From Bradyrhizobium frederickii (lineage in GTDB: Bacteria; Pseudomonadota; Alphaproteobacteria; Rhizobiales; Xanthobacteraceae), in the NCBI RefSeq assembly GCF_004570865.1, contig NZ_SPQS01000001.1, positions 248,001 through 312,000 on the forward strand: 64,000 bases of DNA, read 5' to 3'. The notes below the pieces were generated by a model, which was given only the letters and a program-made list of their open reading frames with translations, had not been told where the DNA came from and did not search any database. Shown one piece after another: positions 8,095 to 14,900 of the stretch; within the stretch, counting starts at the first letter, position 1; every line of letters begins with the position of its first letter. The position numbers were made by a program, and so were the translations under genes.

Positions 8095-8125
8095 CGTGGC
8101 GGCGCCGGAGGCCGGGGCCGCCACG
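8095..8125 (-). terminator. Stem-loop after the DUF892 gene
   Basis: CGTGGCGGC at 8095-8103 pairs perfectly with GCCGCCACG at 8117-8125, and the 13-base loop is itself GC-rich. It lies 18 bases past the DUF892 stop in the direction of transcription. No T-run follows, so intrinsic termination would be weak. Confidence 0.4.
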
Positions 8126-8143
8126 TCCGTCTCGGCAAATCGA

Positions 8144-8659
8144 TCAGGCGGCGTTGGACGCCTTGGCGTTGACGCCCTTGCGCAGCGCCACCGTGTTCAG
8201 CTTGGTGTTGGCCGCCTTCTCCTCGTTCAAATTGGTCGTGAGGAAGCGCACGATGTCGTCGTGGCCGAGCTCTTCTGCCCAGGCGATCAGCGTGCCGTAG
8301 CGGCATATTTCGTAGTGCTCCACAGCCTGCGCGTTGGCGACGATCGCGGCGTCGAGCACGGCCTTGTCCTCGATCTCACCGGCGGTCGCGTCGGCTTCCT
8401 CGATGAGGCCGTCGATGGCCGGACATTGCGTGCCGCTGGGCTCCTTGCCGAGCTTGGCGAACACTTTGTCGAGCCGTTCGACCTGCTTGTTGGTCTCGTC
8501 CAGATGCGCCTTCAGGCCGGCGGCGAGATCCCTGTTGGTCGCCTTGTCGATCATCTTCGGCAGCGCTTTCAGGATCTGCTGCTCCGCGTAGTAGATGTCC
8601 TGCAGCCCGTGCAGCAGCAGGTCTTCCATCGATTTGATGTCCTTGGTGAAGAAACCCAT
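8144..8659 (-). CDS. DUF892 ferritin-like stress protein (YciE/YciF family)
   Basis: This 171-residue four-helix ferritin-like protein starts MGFFTKDIKSMEDLLLHGL and carries the family helix motif DIYYAEQQILKALPKM. Putative metal ligands follow in LKAHLDETNKQVERL and AQAVEHYEICRYG. YciE/YciF proteins are induced by stress and their biochemistry is poorly known. A strong AGGAGG ribosome site precedes the ATG. A perfect EcfG promoter (8694-8718) drives it, supporting a general stress role. It diverges from the small gene at 8746. Confidence 0.88.
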   Translation of the reverse strand: MGFFTKDIKSMEDLLLHGLQDIYYAEQQILKALPKMIDKATNRDLAAGLKAHLDETNKQVERLDKVFAKLGKEPSGTQCPAIDGLIEEADATAGEIEDKAVLDAAIVANAQAVEHYEICRYGTLIAWAEELGHDDIVRFLTTNLNEEKAANTKLNTVALRKGVNAKASNAA

Positions 8660-8693
8660 AAATGACGCCTCCTTTTCACAATGATGGCAGTGG

Positions 8694-8718
8694 AACGCTC
8701 CACGGCGGCAGCTGTTCC
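8694..8718 (-). promoter_or_regulatory. EcfG-type general stress promoter for the DUF892 gene
   Basis: On the minus strand GGAAC (plus-strand GTTCC at 8714-8718) is followed after exactly 16 bases by CGTT (AACG at 8694-8697). The predicted start near 8687 gives a ~28-base leader containing the AGGAGG ribosome site of the DUF892 gene. Confidence 0.7.
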
Positions 8719-8745
8719 ATTCCGTGTCCAGACCAGGAGGGCCGA

Positions 8746-8940
8746 ATGAACGATGGAATTGATCATCTTGCGGGCTTGCTCGGACGCGCGGCGATGGACG
8801 TTTGGGGCGACATGCCTCGCGACATCCAGGAAGCGCTGTTCGAGACCGCCATGAAGGGACGCGAGACCGAGCGCGAGGATCTCGCCCGGCTGCTGCACGA
8901 GCGGCATCCGCGCACGCTTCATCCGGCTCGGCCGGGATGA
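8746..8940 (+). CDS. Small hypothetical protein (64 aa)
   Basis: The product is not recognised. It starts MNDGIDHLAGLLGRAAMDVWGDMP and is acidic and helical in look, with no signal or membrane segment. The ATG at 8746 is preceded five bases upstream by a perfect AGGAGG, good evidence that the frame is translated. It is divergent from the EcfG-controlled DUF892 gene and shares its 86-base upstream region, so a stress role is possible but unproven. Confidence 0.6.
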   Translation: MNDGIDHLAGLLGRAAMDVWGDMPRDIQEALFETAMKGRETEREDLARLLHERHPRTLHPARPG

Positions 8941-9060
8941 TGCAGGAAAACGGAACGATCGTGCGGGCTCATGATTGGTAAAACTGAGTGACGTGTCGCC
9001 GAATGGCTTCTGAATCAGGCCGCGGCAGGCGCATCGCGGACCGTTGATCAGATCTGTGAG

Positions 9061-9252
9061 TTGATCGCCGTGACTGAGGTGAACATCGGAAAATGGTACG
9101 ACCCGATCTCGGAACGATGGATCGTGCCTCGCGAAACGCACACCATCGTCGGATATGGTCAGCCCGGCGCCGAGAAGGTGCCGGACGGGCACGAGAGAGG
9201 CGAGACGCAGCGGATCTGGCAGCTGCTGGTCGATTGCTGCGCACGTGGATGA
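9061..9252 (+). CDS. Possible small hypothetical protein
   Basis: A 63-codon frame with a plausible, Trp-containing composition (NIGKWYDPISERWIVPRETH) and GC-rich third positions. The start would be TTG at 9061 or GTG at 9070, and no clear ribosome site is seen. No family is recognised. It may be real, because the composition differs from antisense noise, but the evidence is thin. Confidence 0.35.
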   Translation: MIAVTEVNIGKWYDPISERWIVPRETHTIVGYGQPGAEKVPDGHERGETQRIWQLLVDCCARG

Positions 9253-9288
9253 TGCCGGCGAGCCCCGGCGCCGGGCGTTGGCGCGCCG

Positions 9289-9639
9289 CTATGGCCGGGC
9301 GGCAATGGCCGTCATCTCGAGCTTGACGCCCGGACCGAGGTCGGCCACGCCGATTGCGGCACGTGCCGGCAGATGAGCTTCTGCAAAGTGCGCTTTCCAG
9401 GCCGCGTTGAACTCTGCCTTCTCCTTGAGATCAGCCATGTAGATCGTCACCTGCAAGACGTGGGCTGGATCGGATCCGAGGGTCTTCAACAGTTGCGTCA
9501 ATTGGGTGAGCACGTCGTTGGCCTGGCCCGACATACCGAGGCTGGTGTCCTCGGGGACGATGCCGCCGATGTAAAGCACGCCATTGTGCTCGACCACTTC
9601 GTGGAGCAGACCTTCGTACGGCAAGACGCGTTTGATCAT
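9289..9639 (-). CDS. RidA family protein (YjgF/YER057c/UK114)
   Basis: This 116-residue RidA-like enamine/imine deaminase would hydrolyse reactive 2-aminoacrylate-type intermediates in the cytoplasm. The family pattern is visible in LYIGGIVPEDTS, the QLTQLLKTLGSDPAHVLQVTIYMADL core, and the C-terminal GPGVKLEMTAIA. The usual Arg of RidA is seen in PARAAIGV. The ATG at 9639 is chosen because it gives the usual family length; the open frame upstream is Cys/Arg-rich and not family-like. It is divergent from the BisC-type gene. Confidence 0.85.
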   Translation of the reverse strand: MIKRVLPYEGLLHEVVEHNGVLYIGGIVPEDTSLGMSGQANDVLTQLTQLLKTLGSDPAHVLQVTIYMADLKEKAEFNAAWKAHFAEAHLPARAAIGVADLGPGVKLEMTAIAARP

Positions 9640-9848
9640 GAGGAGTCCGTTGTCGCTGTGAGAGCAGCGGCATATCGCACATTCCGGGCAAACGCGAGCG
9701 CCGGCGTCTGCGAATCGCAGTCGCGTGGTCCGGCGAGGGTTGCCAGCCCGCCCTCGCGCAGGACAGCCCGGCGTTTCTGTCGGCGCTGATCTCGACGACA
9801 TCCCGGCATGATCGGTATACTGCCACCTCGTGCCGGAACAAGGAACAC

Positions 9849-12173
9849 ATGATGGACGATACGATTGGCTTTCCCGACCCCGGTCTTGACCTGTCGGACG
9901 GCTTCAGGCCGCACACCTCGCATTGGGGCGTGTTTTCCGCGCGTCAGGGCGCTGCCGGCCTCGAGGTCAGGGCCTATGCGGGCGACCCCGATCCGAACGG
10001 CATCATCGACAATTTTCCCGGTGCGCTCCGCCACCAGGCGCGCATCGCCCAGCCGGCGATCCGCCGCGGCTGGCTCGAGCGCGGGCCGGGCCCCGACAAT
10101 CGCCGCGGCCGCGACGAGTTCGTCCCGGTGAGCTGGGAGAAGGCGCTCGATTTGCTCGGCGACGAGCTCGGCCGCATCCGCGATACGCGCGGGCCGGGCG
10201 CCGTGTTCGGCGGCTCCTATGGCTGGTCGAGTGCCGGGCGCTTTCATCACGCCCAGAGCCAGGTGCATCGCTTCCTCAACATCGCGATGGGCGGCTATGT
10301 GCGCTCGGTGAACACCTATTCGTCGGGTGCGTCCTCGGTGCTGCTGCCGCAGATTCTGGCGGGCTACGAGGACATCACCAAGCGCAACGTCACCTGGGAG
10401 CAGATCGCGGCCGAGACCGAGATCGTGCTGGCCTTCGGCGGCATGGCGCTGAAGAACTCCATGGTGGCCGGCGGCTCGATCAGCAAGCACGTCGAGCGCG
10501 GCGCGATGGCAGCGGCGCGGCTGCGCGGGTGCGAATTCATCCTGGTCAGCCCGCTGCGTGACGATCTGCCGGTGGAAGCTGGTGCGGAATGGATGAGTTG
10601 CGTGCCCGGCACCGATACCGCCTTGATGCTCGGCATTGTCCACACGCTGGTGACTGAGGGGCTGCACGATCAGGCCTTCCTCGATCGCTACACCGAAGGC
10701 TGGCCGGTCTTCCTGCGCTATCTCACCGGCGAAAGCGATGGGCAAGCCAAGCATGCCGAATGGGCTGCGGCGATCTCAGGCGTCGCGGCCGACACGATCC
10801 GAAAGCTTGCGCGCCGGCTCGCCGGAAAGCGGGCGCTGATCACCGTCTCGCATTCGCTGCAGCGCGCCGAGCATGGCGAGCAGCCGGTGTGGATGGGCAT
10901 GGTGCTGGCGGCAGCCCTCGGCCAGATCGGCCTTCCCGGCGGCGGCTACGCCTATTCGCTTGGGGCGATCGGCTATTACGGCCGCCGCGTCAACGACGTG
11001 CCGGGGCCGACGCTGGGGCAGGGCCGCAACGGCGTCGCCGATTTCATTCCGGTGGCCCGCATCGCCGACATGCTGCTGGGTCCCGGCACCACCTATCGCT
11101 ACAATGGCGAGACGCGCACCTATCCGGATATCCGTCTCGTCTATTGGGCCGGCGGCAATCCCTTCCATCATCACCAGGATATCAACCGCCTGCGCAAGGC
11201 CTTTGCGCAACTCGATACGTTCGTCGTGCACGAGCTGGCCTGGACCGCCACGGCCCGGCACGCCGACATCGTGCTGCCCGCGACGATGACGCTCGAGCGC
11301 GAGGACATCGGTTATTCCACCAACGATCCCCTCATGGTCGCCATGCACAGGATCGCAGAGCCGTTTGGGCTTGCCCGCGACGATTACGATATCTTCGCCG
11401 ATCTCGCCGAGCGTTTAGGGGCCCGCGAACCCTTCACCGAGGGGCGCACGTCGCGGCAATGGCTGGAGCATCTCTACGAGCCGACCCGCGCCTCGCTCGC
11501 CAAGCGCGGCCTGGAGGCGCCGAGTTTCGACGAATTCTGGACGCGCGGCAGCCTGGTCGTGCCGCAGCAGCCCGATGACGGCGGCCGGCTGCGTCGTTTC
11601 CGTGAGGATCCCGTCAATCACGCGCTGCCGACGCCGAGCGGCCGCATCGAGATTTATTCGGCGAAGATCGCGGCCCATGGCGATGCCGATTGTCCGGGGC
11701 ATCCGGTCTGGCTGGAGAAGTCCGACATGCCGAAGCCCGGCTCGCCGTGCTTCCTCGTCGCCAACCAACCGGTGACGCGCCTGCACAGCCAGCTCGATTT
11801 CGGCGGTCATTCGCTGGCCGCCAAGCATCGCGGCCGCGAGGTCGCCCGCATGAACCCGGTTGACGCGGACACGCGCGGCATCAGGGATGGCGACATCATC
11901 CGCCTGTTCAACGCGCGCGGCGCCTGCCTTGCCGCGGTGCACGTCACCGACGGCATCGCGCCCGGCGTCGTGCAGCTTCCCACCGGTGCCTGGTACGATC
12001 CGATGGATCCGGAAGAAGAGGCACCGCTCTGCGTTCACGGCAATCCCAACGTGCTCACCCGCGACGTCGGCACCTCGTCCCTGGCGCAGGGCTGCACCGG
12101 TCAGCTGACGACGGTCGAGGTGGAGAAGTTCACCGGCAATCTGCCGCCGATCCGCGCGTTCGATCCGGCATAG
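9849..12173 (+). CDS. BisC-type molybdopterin oxidoreductase (biotin/methionine sulfoxide reductase)
   Basis: This 774-residue enzyme of the DMSO-reductase family binds bis-molybdopterin guanine dinucleotide. The YGWSSAGRFHHAQSQVHRF segment carries the serine molybdenum ligand, as in BisC, TorA and DorA. It has no signal peptide and no N-terminal iron-sulphur cysteines, so it should be cytoplasmic, as BisC is. BisC reduces free methionine-S-sulfoxide and biotin sulfoxide; msrA about 2 kb away fits such a repair theme. The 3' end overlaps the convergent AraC gene by 73 bases. The exact substrate cannot be assigned. Confidence 0.82.
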   Translation: MMDDTIGFPDPGLDLSDGFRPHTSHWGVFSARQGAAGLEVRAYAGDPDPNGIIDNFPGALRHQARIAQPAIRRGWLERGPGPDNRRGRDEFVPVSWEKALDLLGDELGRIRDTRGPGAVFGGSYGWSSAGRFHHAQSQVHRFLNIAMGGYVRSVNTYSSGASSVLLPQILAGYEDITKRNVTWEQIAAETEIVLAFGGMALKNSMVAGGSISKHVERGAMAAARLRGCEFILVSPLRDDLPVEAGAEWMSCVPGTDTALMLGIVHTLVTEGLHDQAFLDRYTEGWPVFLRYLTGESDGQAKHAEWAAAISGVAADTIRKLARRLAGKRALITVSHSLQRAEHGEQPVWMGMVLAAALGQIGLPGGGYAYSLGAIGYYGRRVNDVPGPTLGQGRNGVADFIPVARIADMLLGPGTTYRYNGETRTYPDIRLVYWAGGNPFHHHQDINRLRKAFAQLDTFVVHELAWTATARHADIVLPATMTLEREDIGYSTNDPLMVAMHRIAEPFGLARDDYDIFADLAERLGAREPFTEGRTSRQWLEHLYEPTRASLAKRGLEAPSFDEFWTRGSLVVPQQPDDGGRLRRFREDPVNHALPTPSGRIEIYSAKIAAHGDADCPGHPVWLEKSDMPKPGSPCFLVANQPVTRLHSQLDFGGHSLAAKHRGREVARMNPVDADTRGIRDGDIIRLFNARGACLAAVHVTDGIAPGVVQLPTGAWYDPMDPEEEAPLCVHGNPNVLTRDVGTSSLAQGCTGQLTTVEVEKFTGNLPPIRAFDPA

Positions 12174-12649
12174 GGAGCGCCGGCGACCCAGTTGCCCTCC
12201 GGGGCAGGACGACGCGGTGGAGGCGCTTCGACCGCGAGCCGTTTGCCTTTGCCGGCAAGGCGCCAGCGCGCCGGAGACTCGCCGCTGATGCGCTTGAAGA
12301 CGGTCGAAAAATGCGCCTGTGTGCTGAAGCCGACCGCCAGCGCGATCTCCGCCAATGGACGCTCTGTGGTCGCAAGCAGCGTCTTCGCATGCTCGGTCCG
12401 GTGACGGAGCAGATATTCGCGGGGTCGGTAGCCGGTCGCGGTGCGGAATTGTGCCGCAAAATGCATCCTGGACAGGCCGGCGACATGGGCAAGCTCAGCC
12501 AGGCTGATGCAACGGCCGAAATGATCGGCGATATGTTGCTCGACCCGCCGCAGTCGCCATTTCGGCAGGGCATTGACCCCGACGCGCGGCGATTCCATCC
12601 GTGCTCGGGCCGGACCATCGGCCTGCGCCGCCTGCAGATTGTTCGACAT
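12101..12649 (-). CDS. AraC family transcriptional regulator (DNA-binding domain only)
   Basis: This 182-residue protein consists mainly of an AraC-type double helix-turn-helix. Helix 1 region: ISLAELAHVAGLSRMHFAAQF. Second motif: LAEIALAVGFSTQAHFSTVFKRISG. There is almost no effector domain, only about 35 residues before the helices, and a short Pro-rich tail. It belongs with the stand-alone AraC/XylS regulators such as SoxS/MarA types. The ATG at 12649 has AGGAAGGGA upstream. The tail overlaps bisC head-on by 73 bases. The target is unknown. Confidence 0.82.
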   Translation of the reverse strand: MSNNLQAAQADGPARARMESPRVGVNALPKWRLRRVEQHIADHFGRCISLAELAHVAGLSRMHFAAQFRTATGYRPREYLLRHRTEHAKTLLATTERPLAEIALAVGFSTQAHFSTVFKRISGESPARWRLAGKGKRLAVEAPPPRRPAPEGNWVAGAPYAGSNARIGGRLPVNFSTSTVVS

Positions 12650-12861
12650 CGCTCGTCCCTTCCTGGCTTCGCCGCTGTTTGCGACGCCCGGCACCGCGCA
12701 AACCAATGCTTTCCATGCTCGGAGGATAGACCCGAGCGGACCAGGACTCTCGTTAGGGGTGATGAGGATCTGTTAGATTTTGTGCGACCGGGTGCGACAG
12801 CCCGCCGCAGAGCTCGTCATTTCGATGCTGAAAATTCGATCCACTCCCGGAATCACAGGCG

Positions 12862-13569
12862 TTACTCGAACACGGCGTCGAATATTTCGACATCCATCAG
12901 CACGGGCTTGGCGGTCACGGTTCCATCCGGCTGCAAGGTCTGAATGCGTCGGAGCGTCGGCAGCACGATGCCGCCAAAACTGTCATGTGCCCAGGAGGCG
13001 TGTGCGATCTTCATCCCGAACAGCGCGTGATCCGTGCGCCGCTGCAGGCCGCTCTGGTCGAAATAAAAGATCTGCTCCGAGGCCAGCGTGATCAGGTGCG
13101 CCGGGAATTGCGCCCGTAGCCGGCGCCAGGTTTCAGTGCTGTCCTGCCAAGGTGACAGCTCCTCGGTCACGACATCGGGGTGCGCAAGCAGGAATGGAAT
13201 CGTCAGGCAAGTCCAGATCGCGACGCCGCAGAAGAAGACGAGATGCAGCTCGTCCGCAAGCGCAGACGAGCCGGCCTCGGCAAACGAAAGGACGGGGTTG
13301 CTCCAGGCCTGCAGCACTTCACCATCCAGCTTCTCGATGGTGATGGCGTCGGGTTGAAAGGAGCCGGAACGTTCGCCTCCCGTGATGCCGGTGAAGCGGA
13401 GCGATTGGGTGTGGGTCGAGCCCTCCGCGGTCACATCCTTGAATTCCCGGGCGTGTCCGGCACTGGAGAACAGCGACCCGCCAACGGAAAGGTGGAGCGT
13501 GAATCGCTTCAAGCTGTTCCAGCGGGCCATTCCGCCGCTGGCATCGATCACGTCATCAAGAAGCGCCAT
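12862..13569 (-). CDS. Conserved hypothetical protein, 235 aa
   Basis: No family is recognised with certainty. It begins MALLDDVIDASGGMARWNSLKRFTL and has an alternating-strand look (SGGMARWNSLKRFTLHLSVGG; FYFDQSGLQRRTDHAL), reminiscent of LolA-like or outer-membrane-lipoprotein folds, but no signal peptide is seen. A central hydrophobic stretch, CGVAIWTCLTIPFLLAHP, may be buried or a single membrane segment. It stands alone between the AraC gene and osmC. Confidence 0.65.
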   Translation of the reverse strand: MALLDDVIDASGGMARWNSLKRFTLHLSVGGSLFSSAGHAREFKDVTAEGSTHTQSLRFTGITGGERSGSFQPDAITIEKLDGEVLQAWSNPVLSFAEAGSSALADELHLVFFCGVAIWTCLTIPFLLAHPDVVTEELSPWQDSTETWRRLRAQFPAHLITLASEQIFYFDQSGLQRRTDHALFGMKIAHASWAHDSFGGIVLPTLRRIQTLQPDGTVTAKPVLMDVEIFDAVFE

Positions 13570-13813
13570 GTCCCGCCATGTCCACCGTGCAGCGTCTCCA
13601 CCATGGCGGGGCGTATGCGGCTTGGCGTGTTAGAATTTGTTAGGACTTGCGAGCGGGGCGGGCGACGGCATCCTGTTGAAGATACTCTCAATTCAAGGCG
13701 CATCAGCAGATTTGATGCGGCGATCGGATCGCGGGCCTGCTCGCCCGCCACGCCAATGTCGCCTTCCTTCGGTACGAAGCGCCGGTGCTGAAATCACACA
13801 GGGAGAACTTGAG

Positions 13814-14236
13814 ATGATCCGCAAGGCAACGGCAGTCTGGAAGGGCACCGGTCGCGACGGCACGGGCCACCTCACAAGCGAATCCGGCGTGCTGGCGCAG
13901 ACGCCCTATTCGTTCAAGACCCGCTTCGAGAACGAGAAGGGCACCAATCCCGAGGAGTTGATCGCGGCGGCCCATGCAGGCTGCTTTACGATGGCGCTGG
14001 CCTTCGGGCTTCAGATGGCCGGTTTCACGCCGGACGAGCTCTCGACCGAAGCCGCCGTGACCCTCGAGCCCGAAGGCAAGGGCTTCAAGATCAGCAAGTC
14101 CGCGCTGACCCTGCGGGCCAAGGTGCCGAACCTCGACGACGCAGCCTTTGCCAAGATCGCCGGCGAGGCCGAGAAGAACTGCCCGGTGTCGAAGGTGCTG
14201 AACGCCGCGATCACGCTCGACGCCAAGCTGGGCTAG
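13814..14236 (+). CDS. osmC: OsmC family peroxiredoxin
   Basis: This 140-residue thiol peroxidase would remove organic hydroperoxides. Both active-site cysteines are present, in [15 protein letters not shown] and in [12 protein letters not shown]. The N-terminus [20 protein letters not shown] is typical of the OsmC subfamily. The ATG at 13814 follows a GGGAG ribosome site; the longer open frame upstream is not family-like. It lies 131 bases before msrA on the same strand and may share its function in oxidative repair. Confidence 0.9.
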   Translation: MIRKATAVWKGTGRDGTGHLTSESGVLAQTPYSFKTRFENEKGTNPEELIAAAHAGCFTMALAFGLQMAGFTPDELSTEAAVTLEPEGKGFKISKSALTLRAKVPNLDDAAFAKIAGEAEKNCPVSKVLNAAITLDAKLG

Positions 14237-14367
14237 GGCGGGCGCTTGTTTCGGGTCCACGGTTCTGGGAACCGGCCGGACACGCGTGCAAGGCATGGCT
14301 TTCGGCCGGGCGGCCGAAAGCTTATGTTGCGGCAGATGCAGAACGGAAAGCAATCGGGAGCGGACAG

Positions 14368-14883
14368 ATGACGACAGAGCGCGCAGTTTTGGCCGGAGGC
14401 TGCTTCTGGGGCATGCAGGATCTGATCCGCAAGCAGCCGGGCGTGATCTCCACCCGCGTCGGCTACACCGGCGGACACGTCAAGAACGCCACCTACCGCA
14501 ATCACGAAGGCCACGCCGAGGCGATCGAGATCATGTTCGATCCCGCAAGGACCAGTTTTCGGACCATGCTGGAGTTCTTCTTCCAGATCCACGATCCCAC
14601 CACGCTCAATCGCCAGGGCAATGATCTGGGCACGAGCTACCGCTCGGCGATCTTCTACACCAGCGACGAACAGAAAAGGATCGCCGAAGACACCATCGCC
14701 GACGTCGAGGCGTCGGGCCTTTGGCCGGGCAAGGTCGTGACCGAGGTCGCGCCCGCTGGCGAATTCTGGGAGGCCGAGCCGGAGCACCAGGATTATCTCG
14801 AACGTTATCCGGACGGCTACACCTGCCACTTCATCCGGCCCGGCTGGAAGCTGCCGCGCCGCGCGGCTGCCGTCGGAGGCTAA
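14368..14883 (+). CDS. msrA: Peptide-methionine (S)-S-oxide reductase MsrA
   Basis: This 171-residue enzyme reduces methionine-S-sulfoxide in proteins, using thioredoxin. The catalytic motif is [10 protein letters not shown]. The [25 protein letters not shown]-type region and the [26 protein letters not shown] segment are classic for MsrA. A second possible recycling cysteine lies in GYTCHFIRP near the C-terminus. It is convergent with the large regulator gene, with only 17 bases between their ends. Confidence 0.95.
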   Translation: MTTERAVLAGGCFWGMQDLIRKQPGVISTRVGYTGGHVKNATYRNHEGHAEAIEIMFDPARTSFRTMLEFFFQIHDPTTLNRQGNDLGTSYRSAIFYTSDEQKRIAEDTIADVEASGLWPGKVVTEVAPAGEFWEAEPEHQDYLERYPDGYTCHFIRPGWKLPRRAAAVGG

Positions 14884-14900
14884 ATTTCGGCCGCGTGACG

